22,903 nt of DNA from Chitinophagaceae bacterium (GTDB lineage: Bacteria > Bacteroidota > Bacteroidia > Chitinophagales > Chitinophagaceae), in the NCBI GenBank assembly GCA_017882205.1, contig JADGPY010000341.1:1-22903 (forward strand), read 5' to 3'. The notes under the pieces were generated by a model. That model was not told the origin of the DNA. It searched no databases and saw nothing but the letters and a program-made list of their open reading frames with translations. The translations under genes were made by a program, and so were the position numbers. The stretch's first letter is position 1; each line of letters opens with the position of its first letter. This document shows, one piece after another, positions 5,583 to 13,552 of this stretch.

Positions 5583-8030
5583 TCAATAATCGTTACCTGC
5601 TTTTACAGGTTTCGGGATGGGCTTTTTTGATTTATCATCGGGCTTGACAGCTGAATTGAGTTTTGTATCCTTCTTATCAAGAGGTTTACCGTCTGTCTTA
5701 ACGGGTTCAGGTTTTATCACATCTTTTTTTTCATCCTTTGGGATGAGCAACTCTTTATCTTTTGTTGGTAAGTCTAAGTTTTTGTCTTTGAATTGGTTTT
5801 TGTCGAAATCAGATTCAACTGGGGCTGCAAGTTCACTACCCTCATAGTCGGCTGCAGCACCATTTCCCTGGTCTTCAGATCCTTCCCCTGTATTGACGAG
5901 GTTATCAAACGTTTTAGCATCTGCATAAATCGGGTTATTATCAAGTTCTACAGGACGTTGAAATTCGGCTTTTGGATCAATGCCCAAATGTCTGTCCGCA
6001 TAAACTTTCTGCATGAAATAAGCCCATTCGGGCATTGCCATTTCATTACCACCATACGTCCACCTGATCTTTAGGAATTCATCATCACAACCAACCCAGG
6101 TACCCGCAAGCAATTGTGGGGTATAGCCTATGAACCAGCCATCAGTATTGGCTTGTGTAGTTCCAGTTTTTCCTCCCATGGGGCTTTTAATTCCAAATCT
6201 ATCGCGCATAGCATGACCTGTTCCAAAGTCAACAACTCCCTGCATCATTTTGTACATCGTATAAGCATCTGCTTCACTAATGATTTGTTTGGTCTCGGAT
6301 TGAAAGGTTTGTAGAATATTTCCATTTTTATCTTCAATCCGGCTTATAAAATAAGGTTGTGTATTAACACCACGGTTTGGGAACATGGTGTAAGAGCGAA
6401 GCATTTCAATCAAAGTAAGATCAGCAGTACCCAATGCTATTGAAGGAACTATAGGTATGGAACTCTGAATTCCGCACTGATGAGCAAATTCAGCAGTTTT
6501 CTTAGGGCCTATCTTGCTCATAAGGTCGTAAGCTCCCGCGTTCAATGATTTAGCAAGGCAGTAAGCCATTGTGCCTCCCTTACCTGTTATGGTTTTATCA
6601 GCAAGCGTTATAGATCTTCCTCCGATATAACTGGCAGGTGTAAGGCCGGCATCTATGAGTGCGAGAGTGTATAAAAGTGGTTTGAAAGTAGACCCTACCT
6701 GGCGGTGAGTAGTAACGTGATCAAAATTAAACCATTTGAAATCTATTCCTCCCACCCAGGCTTTAACTTCTCCTGTAAGAGGATCGATAGCAGAAAAAGC
6801 AGTCTGCATCATCTGCTTGAGATACTTGATTGAATCAACTGGTGTCATTACAGTATCCTTCTCACGCTTTGCATTCCATGCAAAAACTTTCATTTTCACA
6901 GGCACATAAAAAGATTTCCTTATGGTAACAGAATCGATCCCATCCTCATCCATTTGCTTCCAGCGTTCACTTACCATCATAGCCTGCTCCAGGATGTCCT
7001 CGTGGTTTTTCCAAACATCTTTACCTAACTGGCTATTGAATTTTTTTTGCATTGAGCTCATGTGCATTACCACGGCCTCTTCTGCATAGAGTTGCATTTT
7101 CGGATTAATAGTAGTATAAATTCTAAGCCCATCCCTATAGAGGTCATAATTTTTACCTGTTTGGGGGTTGGTGTGACTTTTGCACCACTCATCCATCTTC
7201 TTGGTTAATACCATTCTGAAGTAGGGGGCAATACCAAGGTGCTCATCAAGCTTCTTATATTTTATCCCAATAGGCTTCTTTTTCAGGTCATTTGCTTCCG
7301 ACTCTTTGATCACATCATTTCTCACCATTTGATCAAGAACAGTATTTCTTCTTGCAAGAGAAGCCTTTTCATGGCGAACGGGATCAAATTCTCCAGGTCC
7401 TTTAAGCATTCCCACTAATAAGGCAGCTTCATCTGTAGTGAGCTGTGAAGGTTCTTTTTGAAAATATACTCTTGAAGCGTTCCTTATCCCGTAAATATTT
7501 CCCCAGGGCACACGATTCAGGTATAGAGAGATAATTTCCTGTTTGGTAAAATTCTTTTCAAGCTTTATTGCAACGATCCATTCTTTCAGCTTGTCAAAAC
7601 TTCTTATGAGTATATTTCCTGATCCCTGGTGCAATATTTGTTTTGCTAATTGCTGGGTGATAGTACTACCGCCGCCCTCTCTTCCGAGACCTTTTATAGC
7701 GCGTAAAATACTTTTTGCATCGATGCCTGAATGATCATAAAAACGTTCATCCTCAGTAGATATCAATGCATCCAGTACATGTTTTGAAATATCTTTAAAA
7801 TCTACCGGGCTCCTGTTTTCAGCATAAATCTTCCCCATTAATGTTTGTCCGTCATCTGCATAAATCTCTGTAGCCAGGTTTGCCTGAGGGTTTTCTAATT
7901 CCTGTAAGGAAGGGAGGCCAATGCTGGCAATAATTAGCAGTAGCAGAAAGCATCCAAGGCCACCAAGAACTACCCACCATAGGATTTTCACCGATTTCTT
8001 CATCGAACCTGCTTTAACCGATTTCTTCAT
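5583..8030 (-). CDS. Penicillin-binding protein 1A-type bifunctional transglycosylase/transpeptidase
   Basis: Class A PBP that polymerises lipid II and cross-links peptidoglycan. One membrane helix lies at about residues 17-38. The GT51 glycosyltransferase domain shows STEDERFYDHSG (catalytic Glu93), GGGSTITQQLAK (120-130) and LEKNFTKQEIISLYLNRVPWG. The transpeptidase domain has the three expected motifs: SxxK at Ser447-Lys450 (VGSTFKP), SxN at Ser495-Asn497 (KSLNAG) and KTGT at 621-624 (MGGKTGTTQ). The tail from about 720 onward is low-complexity, rich in Lys, Asp and Pro, and probably disordered in the periplasm. The first nine codons are nearly repeated: an ATG at 8030 begins MKKSVKAGS and another at 8003 begins MKKSVKILWW, so translation could begin at either. 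It follows the TPR gene by nine bases. Confidence 0.95.
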   Translation of the reverse strand: MKKSVKAGSMKKSVKILWWVVLGGLGCFLLLLIIASIGLPSLQELENPQANLATEIYADDGQTLMGKIYAENRSPVDFKDISKHVLDALISTEDERFYDHSGIDAKSILRAIKGLGREGGGSTITQQLAKQILHQGSGNILIRSFDKLKEWIVAIKLEKNFTKQEIISLYLNRVPWGNIYGIRNASRVYFQKEPSQLTTDEAALLVGMLKGPGEFDPVRHEKASLARRNTVLDQMVRNDVIKESEANDLKKKPIGIKYKKLDEHLGIAPYFRMVLTKKMDEWCKSHTNPQTGKNYDLYRDGLRIYTTINPKMQLYAEEAVVMHMSSMQKKFNSQLGKDVWKNHEDILEQAMMVSERWKQMDEDGIDSVTIRKSFYVPVKMKVFAWNAKREKDTVMTPVDSIKYLKQMMQTAFSAIDPLTGEVKAWVGGIDFKWFNFDHVTTHRQVGSTFKPLLYTLALIDAGLTPASYIGGRSITLADKTITGKGGTMAYCLAKSLNAGAYDLMSKIGPKKTAEFAHQCGIQSSIPIVPSIALGTADLTLIEMLRSYTMFPNRGVNTQPYFISRIEDKNGNILQTFQSETKQIISEADAYTMYKMMQGVVDFGTGHAMRDRFGIKSPMGGKTGTTQANTDGWFIGYTPQLLAGTWVGCDDEFLKIRWTYGGNEMAMPEWAYFMQKVYADRHLGIDPKAEFQRPVELDNNPIYADAKTFDNLVNTGEGSEDQGNGAAADYEGSELAAPVESDFDKNQFKDKNLDLPTKDKELLIPKDEKKDVIKPEPVKTDGKPLDKKDTKLNSAVKPDDKSKKPIPKPVKAGNDY

Positions 8031-8039
8031 TTTTTGTAA

Positions 8040-10982
8040 TTAAAACTTCCCTGAAAACTTGCTATTTAACAGGCTCCTATAAGCAGGTAGATCTTTATTC
8101 TCCTTTAATAGTTGCAAGTTCGGCTCTGAGATTATAATAAAAGAATATTTTGATGCTGGCAGCCAGGAAATTTCAGATGGTGCAGCTTTTTTTATCCTTT
8201 CTTCATAAGCGAAAGCGGAATTGGCATCTGCGAACTTGCTGAACACCAGGATGCTTTTATCCTTATCCAGAGCATCCTTGCTGATCGATACATGTTGATC
8301 GGCATATTTCTCCAGGTTATACCTGTTGAAGGCGTTTCGGGCCTCGTTTAAATACACCCCATCAACCTTGTCAAGGACCATAACAACATACTGTGCAGCT
8401 TCCATGGCAAATGTAAATGCACCCGTTACTGCGGGCTGCTCTTTGGGAACAGTGTTCACCACTTTATCTGCTGGTTGTTTGATCACTTCTTTTGGTGGAT
8501 TGGTTACCACTTTAGTAACAGGGGGATTGCTTTTTACTGCGATGGAATCATCGGTCATACGAGTTACCTGGAGGTTAGTTAGATAGGATTCGATCTCACT
8601 CCTTTTTTTTAACACTGCGATCATATTAGCCGCTTTAGTTTTTAGAGGTGATCCCGGGTATCGGCTTACTATATTGTTTAAAACATTTATGGCAATGCTA
8701 TCCTGCCGCTGTTTAATATAATAAACTGATTCAATGTACAATAACTGTGGACTCCAATAATTGTCACCATATAAGCTGTCGGCTTCTTTTTTATCCTGAA
8801 CTGCTTTTGTAAAATTTCCTTCCAGGAAGAGGTTGTAGATACTTTCATACATCCTTGTTGCAGCCGGGTTTTTAGTAGTGGGTACTGATGATTTGGGATT
8901 GGTTAATAAATGTTCGGACGGGCTATTTTTGAACTTAGCCGACAAGAGGCTCTTATAGTAATTTGCTTTATTTAGATCACCGAGTTTCTGATAGCAGAAA
9001 TATAAGTTTAGATAAAGCTCACCTCCATGAAGGCTGTCTGGATAACGAACCAAAGAACGTTCATAGGTTTCAGCCGCCAGTGCATAATCCTCAAGACCAT
9101 TTTGGTATATTTTTCCGAGTTCGAACAATGAAATGGCTATCCGGCTATTCGATACTTTTAATTTTTCAGGTGTGGTTGGCAGGTTGGAAAGCATTGCCTC
9201 ATAGCTTATATCATCGGATGTGGTGGCTACGACTGGCTTGTTATTTTTTTTGGAAATGCTATCAAGTTGATTCATAACACTGGTAGGATTGGTAATACTT
9301 GCATCTATTGCAGATTTCCTTCTCCAGTTATCAATGTTTATCCTTTTACCCCATTTGGAGTTAAACTCATTAAAGCCCCTTGATTTAATTGCCGGGTTGT
9401 AAAAGTACCAGTCACCTGTGGTGGTATTATCAGAAAAGAGGTCGGGAGATAGATTTTTGTTATCAGTGAAACTATAGATGGGGGTAGAAGTGTTATCCTC
9501 GTCTTTAAGTCCTTTTTCTTTTGCAAGCTTTTTTGCAAGTTTTTTCACAAATGCTTCCTGGTCTGCCGGTGACATTGCAGCGATCTTTTGAAGGCTATCT
9601 TCATGTTCAATGATGGTTACTTGTGCAACCAGCTTGGTGAGGGCATTTTTTCTTTCCAGGATCTGATCGACATTAGTGAGCGTTGTATCAGAAGTTTGGA
9701 GACTATCATAATCAGCTTGTGCTGCCCTGTAATTTTTTCTTTTAAAGTTAATTTCAGCCAATGTAAGGAATGCCCTGTTTTTGTATGAGAGGTTGGCGTC
9801 ATTATACTTCAGGCTTTTCTTAAAATAGAATTCAGCAGCGGCAGTATCAGGTTTTTCCAGTGCCAATTCACCTGCTGAAAAATAGATAATATCGCGATAG
9901 TTCTCGAATTTGTCTCTATGGGCCATATGCAGCAAGTTGGAGATACTTCGTTCTAGTTCCCTGGCATCTTTGCCTTTGTACATTTTAGCATTGTTCAGGT
10001 TTGCATAAATGTCCATAAGTTGGTCAGTAGTATGCTTTGCGGCTTTGTTGTAATATTCAGAAGCCTTTGCAGGTTGTTTGTTGATCTCGTACAATTGTGC
10101 CAGCAGGAATTCCCAGCGTGCCTTATCCTGTTTGTCTTCAGCATTGCTGAGCGCTTTTTCAAGATGAAATGCTGCGCTGTCGTAGATACCCTGTTTGTAA
10201 AACCAGTAGGCATTTACTTCTTCAAGATCTGGTTTCAGGCGCTTTGGAAAAATTGGATCATTCTGTAATGTATTGATCAATCCCGCTGCATCGGAGTATT
10301 GTTCTTGTTCAATAGCAGTCCGGATCTGCCATACCAGGGCATCGTTCCTGCTAGGAGGGAGCGAAAATGTTTTAGCCAGTATACTTCGGTTTTCTTTATT
10401 AGCAATGCTCATAGCACTACCGCCATTATCGTTGGACCCCACAATCATCTGATCATCATCCATCTTCCTGTTGGGGTATAGATTGTAATTAATGAATTGA
10501 AAGGTCATTGATGCTGAATCAAGATATTTTCTCAGTAAATATGCTTTACCAATAAGTAGATACAAATTGTCTACCCAATCGCTCCTTAGATCATGCAGTA
10601 ATATTCCGGCGGTGCATTTGTAAATCACTGAATCCAACTCACTTCCCTGTGTTGCAGTATTGGTTAAAGAATATCCATAGAAAGCTATCAGCTTGGCAAA
10701 ATTGTCCTTATTGGCCATCCGAGCTCTTTCTAGTACAGCGTTCAGCTTATTATTGGCATTGAAATAATAGTTGTAATGCGTGGTGGTATTGTTCATGATC
10801 CTGCGGGGGATCGTGAACTTTTTTTCACCCGTTCTTTCAGATTTTAATATCTTCTCTTTATATTGTTCAGGTTTGTCTTTCTCGAGGTCGAGGGTTATCT
10901 TGCCAAGCTGTGCAGAAGCACGGGGCTCCATAAAAAAACAGGATAACAGAATAAAAGCAGCTTGTAAGATCCAGGGGCGCAT
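8040..10982 (-). CDS. Large TPR exported protein, PorW/SprE-like (type IX secretion)
   Basis: 980-residue exported protein. The N-terminus has a hydrophobic signal with both a lipobox-like LLSC at Cys15 and an ASA/Q signal-peptidase-I-like site at 24-25, so lipoprotein status is likely but not settled. Residues about 55-160 (HYNYYFNANNKLN, then WVDNLYLLIGKAYLLRK) resemble the opening of PorW/SprE, a TPR lipoprotein needed for type IX secretion and gliding. Many degenerate helical TPR-like units follow, with a Lys/Pro/Val linker near 800-860 and a compact C-terminal alpha/beta domain (VVMVLDKVDGVYLNEARNAF) in the last 115 residues. The assignment is inferred from overall pattern and from the adjacent AtpZ-like and M23-stub genes, which I recall as PorW neighbours in Bacteroidota; a generic TPR scaffold is the alternative. 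It is divergent from the gene at 11121. Confidence 0.6.
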   Translation of the reverse strand: MRPWILQAAFILLSCFFMEPRASAQLGKITLDLEKDKPEQYKEKILKSERTGEKKFTIPRRIMNNTTTHYNYYFNANNKLNAVLERARMANKDNFAKLIAFYGYSLTNTATQGSELDSVIYKCTAGILLHDLRSDWVDNLYLLIGKAYLLRKYLDSASMTFQFINYNLYPNRKMDDDQMIVGSNDNGGSAMSIANKENRSILAKTFSLPPSRNDALVWQIRTAIEQEQYSDAAGLINTLQNDPIFPKRLKPDLEEVNAYWFYKQGIYDSAAFHLEKALSNAEDKQDKARWEFLLAQLYEINKQPAKASEYYNKAAKHTTDQLMDIYANLNNAKMYKGKDARELERSISNLLHMAHRDKFENYRDIIYFSAGELALEKPDTAAAEFYFKKSLKYNDANLSYKNRAFLTLAEINFKRKNYRAAQADYDSLQTSDTTLTNVDQILERKNALTKLVAQVTIIEHEDSLQKIAAMSPADQEAFVKKLAKKLAKEKGLKDEDNTSTPIYSFTDNKNLSPDLFSDNTTTGDWYFYNPAIKSRGFNEFNSKWGKRINIDNWRRKSAIDASITNPTSVMNQLDSISKKNNKPVVATTSDDISYEAMLSNLPTTPEKLKVSNSRIAISLFELGKIYQNGLEDYALAAETYERSLVRYPDSLHGGELYLNLYFCYQKLGDLNKANYYKSLLSAKFKNSPSEHLLTNPKSSVPTTKNPAATRMYESIYNLFLEGNFTKAVQDKKEADSLYGDNYWSPQLLYIESVYYIKQRQDSIAINVLNNIVSRYPGSPLKTKAANMIAVLKKRSEIESYLTNLQVTRMTDDSIAVKSNPPVTKVVTNPPKEVIKQPADKVVNTVPKEQPAVTGAFTFAMEAAQYVVMVLDKVDGVYLNEARNAFNRYNLEKYADQHVSISKDALDKDKSILVFSKFADANSAFAYEERIKKAAPSEISWLPASKYSFIIISEPNLQLLKENKDLPAYRSLLNSKFSGKF

Positions 10983-11031
10983 GTACGATTAATGTTTAGG
11001 TCTATTGTGCAGGAGTAAAACTCCAATTAGG

Positions 11032-11039
11032 CAAAATTA
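11032..11039 (-). promoter_or_regulatory. Candidate -7 promoter box for the TPR-PBP1A-nuclease run
   Basis: On the minus strand these bases read TAATTTTG, an exact match to the Bacteroidota -7 consensus TAnnTTTG, about 50 bases ahead of the start codon at 10982. It lies in the 138-base divergent gap 10983-11120. No clear -33 TTTG was found at the usual distance. No equally good box was seen for the plus-strand gene at 11121. Confidence 0.4.
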
Positions 11040-11120
11040 TTTTAAAAATACGGTTATTTTAGGCTAATATGCCATTAAATGACCCCGCTTTATTATTTTT
11101 AACATCGCTAAAAAACGGAT

Positions 11121-11513
11121 ATGGCAATGCTGGATGCCAACAGTACTCTGAAACGGTTGAGGAATCGTTACCGGTTGGTAGTGATGAATGAGGATACCTA
11201 TGAGGAAGTAGTTACTTTTAAACTTACAAGGCTAAGTGTTTATATTGTTTTGTGCACATTATTTGTTGTATTGGTTGGCTTAACTGTGGCATTAATTGCT
11301 TTTACCCCCCTTAAGTTATACATTCCTGGCTATGGTGATACCCGGCAGGCAAAGGAATTGCAAAGCCTTAAAGTGGAGGCCGATTCTATTGAGAGAACTT
11401 TGATTTTTAAACAGCAATACATTGATAATATTGAGAAAGTTCTACAGGGTAAGATAGTTCCTAAGGATACAACCATTTTGAAATTGGAGACCATGGATAA
11501 GTCAAATGATTAA
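11121..11513 (+). CDS. Small membrane protein resembling the N-terminal part of a Bacteroidota M23 peptidase
   Basis: 130 residues: a basic cytoplasmic N-terminus with RYRLVVMNEDTYEEVVTFKLT, one transmembrane helix (about 38-62, ending IAFTPLKLYIPGY), then a short periplasmic helical segment with KVEADSIERTL and YIDNIEKVLQGK. This pattern resembles, from memory, the first 120 or so residues of Bacteroidota M23-family (LmdC-like) peptidases, where the cytoplasmic tail, helix and coiled segment precede the catalytic domain. Here the gene stops before any HxxxD or HxH zinc motif, so it cannot be a peptidase. No remnant of a catalytic domain is visible in the 29 bases before the next gene. It heads a tightly packed plus-strand run. 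Function unknown; it may serve as a membrane anchor or scaffold. Confidence 0.65.
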   Translation: MAMLDANSTLKRLRNRYRLVVMNEDTYEEVVTFKLTRLSVYIVLCTLFVVLVGLTVALIAFTPLKLYIPGYGDTRQAKELQSLKVEADSIERTLIFKQQYIDNIEKVLQGKIVPKDTTILKLETMDKSND

Positions 11514-11542
11514 GGGGCAATGGGCAACGAATAATACCAGGG

Positions 11543-11773
11543 ATGATCACAGATAAAAAAAAGGGGGATAGACAGCTTTTGCGATACGCAGGGTTGGCCA
11601 CACAGTTTCTTGTCAGCATAGGCGTAGGTGTATTCATTGGGTTGAAGGCAGATCAATGGCTCAAATTTTCCACCCCTTGGTTTGTTTGGATATTGCCATT
11701 ACTGATAATTGTGGGGGTAATTGTAACAATAATAAAAGACACATCGAAGAAAAATGATGCGACGAACGAATAG
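11543..11773 (+). CDS. AtpZ-like small membrane protein (AtpZ/AtpI family)
   Basis: 76 residues with two transmembrane helices: RYAGLATQFLVSIGVGVFIGLKADQWL, then a polar turn (KFSTPWF), then VWILPLLIIVGVIVTIIKD. The glycine-rich first helix with GxxxGxxxD spacing is characteristic of AtpZ proteins, usually encoded just ahead of F1Fo ATP synthase genes and linked to magnesium/calcium transport or assembly of the c-ring. The ATG at 11543 is the only sensible start. It overlaps the next gene by 20 bases, which implies translational coupling. The structural atp genes are not in this window, so its link to ATP synthase here is an inference from family alone. Confidence 0.75.
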   Translation: MITDKKKGDRQLLRYAGLATQFLVSIGVGVFIGLKADQWLKFSTPWFVWILPLLIIVGVIVTIIKDTSKKNDATNE

Positions 11774-12152
11774 AATATTTTTATCCATATTGATTATGTT
11801 TATATTGGCAAATCTTATGATCTTCCTGTTGAGGGGCTTCCTACTGAAGCATCATTTCGATATAGGATTTTTATTTATAGCAAATTGCCTGCTGTTTGGC
11901 ATAAGTATTTCTTCCTTGCTGGTACAACGAAAGGCGATGCTTTCGCCAAACACTCAGGCTTTCATCCGCGGAGTAAATGTGTCTATGCTTATCAAATTGT
12001 TCGTTTGCATGATCGCCGTATCCATTTATATTTTCACCAATAAAGGCGAAGTAAACCAGCCTGCACTTTTTAGTGCAATGGGTTTGTACGTTTTATACAC
12101 AGCGATGGAAGTAACCGGATTAATGAAAGCTGCCCGTAAAAAAGATGCCTAA
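11754..12152 (+). CDS. Four-helix membrane protein, AtpI-like
   Basis: 132 residues with four predicted transmembrane helices (about 8-27, 38-58, 72-94 and 103-122), a short positively charged N-terminus (MMRRTNR) and a C-terminal KAARKKDA tail. Size, topology and position directly after AtpZ suggest the poorly conserved ATP synthase subunit I-like protein, but I see no diagnostic motif. Start could be the ATG at 11754 or the adjacent ATG at 11757. It overlaps the upstream gene by 20 bases and the downstream SprT-like gene by 8, so all three are probably translated from one mRNA. Confidence 0.6.
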   Translation: MMRRTNRIFLSILIMFILANLMIFLLRGFLLKHHFDIGFLFIANCLLFGISISSLLVQRKAMLSPNTQAFIRGVNVSMLIKLFVCMIAVSIYIFTNKGEVNQPALFSAMGLYVLYTAMEVTGLMKAARKKDA

Positions 12153-12771
12153 GAAAGAATCACCCCTCGCTGAGCTTACTTCATTCCTGCCTGTAGGCTG
12201 TTTTGACCAGGTAGTTCATTATATTCAGAAGTATAAGGTTCACCTGACGGTAACGCGTGATCGAAAAAGTATCCTGGGTAATTATCGTAACAAGGTGTAT
12301 GATAAAACCCATCGCATAAGTGTAAATGGATCATTGAATAAATATTCATTCCTTATCACCTTGCTTCATGAACTTGCGCATTTATTAGCATTTGAGAAAT
12401 ATGGTCACCGGATCCAACCTCATGGAAAGGAATGGAAAACTGAATACAGCAATATACTTAATGAATTTATTCCTCACAAATTCTTCCCCGCTGATATTGA
12501 AAAAATATTATTGAAGACATTAAAAAGTCCTGCTGCAAGCAGTTGTGCTGATACTCACCTTATGCGTGTTTTGAGGAATTACGATCATAAAAAGGAGGGA
12601 TTTGCCTTCGTGGAGGAATTGGCCGAAGGAAGTTTATTTAGCATTAAAGGTGGAAGGGTATTTAAGAAGGGTTTGAAAGTGAGAACAAGATATAAGTGCA
12701 TTGAGATATCTAATAAGAAGGCATGGTTATTTAGTGGGGTTTATGAGGTTAAAAAGGTTCTTAGAACATAG
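12145..12771 (+). CDS. SprT-like zinc metalloprotein
   Basis: 208-residue cytoplasmic protein of the SprT/SPRTN-like gluzincin group. Residues 71-101 read ITLLHELAHLLAFEKYG, then RIQPHGKEW. The HExxH at 75-79 and the following His93 of PHGKEW give the expected three zinc ligands and the catalytic Glu76. The C-terminal part (GSLFSIKGGRVFKKGLKVRTRYKCIEI) resembles the small beta domain that usually carries a four-Cys zinc ribbon, but only two scattered Cys are visible (Cys137 region and YKC), so the ribbon is probably lost. Eukaryotic relatives cut DNA-protein crosslinks; the bacterial role is not established. It overlaps the preceding membrane gene by 8 bases. Confidence 0.85.
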   Translation: MPKKESPLAELTSFLPVGCFDQVVHYIQKYKVHLTVTRDRKSILGNYRNKVYDKTHRISVNGSLNKYSFLITLLHELAHLLAFEKYGHRIQPHGKEWKTEYSNILNEFIPHKFFPADIEKILLKTLKSPAASSCADTHLMRVLRNYDHKKEGFAFVEELAEGSLFSIKGGRVFKKGLKVRTRYKCIEISNKKAWLFSGVYEVKKVLRT

Positions 12772-12811
12772 CACTATTCTTTTACTTATTTTTAGTTTTT
12801 ATCCGACGCAT

Positions 12812-13552
12812 ATGTATCAGAACAAAAAGGTTATTGTTGTATTGCCAGCCTATAATGCCGCGCTTACGCTTGAAAAAACTATAGGTGAGATACCCCGTGA
12901 TATTGTAGATGAGATCGTTTTGGTTGATGATAATAGCAGGGATAATACCATTGAGGTTGCCAATAAAATTGGAATCAAACATATTATTCGCCATGAGGAA
13001 AATAAGGGTTATGGTGGCAACCAGAAAACGTGTTACAATAAAGCGTTGGAACTCGGTGCAGATATTATTGTTATGCTTCACCCGGATTACCAGTACACAC
13101 CATTATTAATTATGCCAATGATTTCCGTTATCGGCAATGGCCTGTATAAAGTAGTATTTGGATCACGCATCCTGGGTAAAGGTGCTTTAAAAGGAGGGAT
13201 GCCATTGTATAAATACATAGCCAACCGATTCCTTACTTTATTTCAGAATTTACTGATGAACCAAAAGTTATCTGAGTACCACACTGGTTACCGGGCTTAT
13301 GATAGGGAAGTGCTGGAAAAAATAAACTTTTCCCGCAATTCGGACGATTTCATCTTTGATAATGAATTGATCGCGCAGATATTTTACAATGACTTTGAAA
13401 TTGCTGAGATCACGTGTCCTACTAAGTATTTTGAGGAAGCTTCTTCCATCAACTTAAAACGCAGTATTCAATATGGACTTGGGGTATTAAGAGTTTCTTT
13501 TCTTTATTTCTTAACCAAGACAGGGATCTATAAATGGAAATTATTAGCCTAG
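12812..13552 (+). CDS. Family 2 glycosyltransferase (dolichyl/polyprenyl-phosphate sugar synthase type)
   Basis: 246-residue inverting GT-A enzyme likely to move a sugar from a nucleotide donor to a lipid phosphate carrier or glycan. Visible are VIVVLPAYNAALTLEKTI (6-24), the donor-binding EIVLVDDNSRDNT with Asp39-Asp40, ENKGYGGNQKTCYNKAL, and a DxD-like HPDYQYTP at about 90-97. Later come FGSRI, YHTGYRAYDREVL and the acceptor-side DFIFDNELIAQ. There is no C-terminal pair of membrane helices, unlike many ArnC-type enzymes. I chose the ATG at 12812 because MYQNKKVIVVLPAYN is the conserved opening; an upstream TTG at 12701 would overlap the SprT-like gene. The GT39 gene begins within its last 19 bases, so the two probably act in one pathway: making a lipid-linked sugar and using it. 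Confidence 0.9.
   Translation: MYQNKKVIVVLPAYNAALTLEKTIGEIPRDIVDEIVLVDDNSRDNTIEVANKIGIKHIIRHEENKGYGGNQKTCYNKALELGADIIVMLHPDYQYTPLLIMPMISVIGNGLYKVVFGSRILGKGALKGGMPLYKYIANRFLTLFQNLLMNQKLSEYHTGYRAYDREVLEKINFSRNSDDFIFDNELIAQIFYNDFEIAEITCPTKYFEEASSINLKRSIQYGLGVLRVSFLYFLTKTGIYKWKLLA

Noticed and set aside
4542..10982. Idea that the nuclease, PBP1A and TPR genes form a defence island
   Set aside because: The nuclease has a signal peptide and its neighbours are envelope genes; no sensor, nucleotide-signalling or toxin-antitoxin features were seen.
12701..12811. Upstream TTG extension of the GT2 gene
   Set aside because: The added 37 residues overlap the SprT-like gene and have no GT2 features; the conserved VIVVLPAYN begins at the ATG at 12812.
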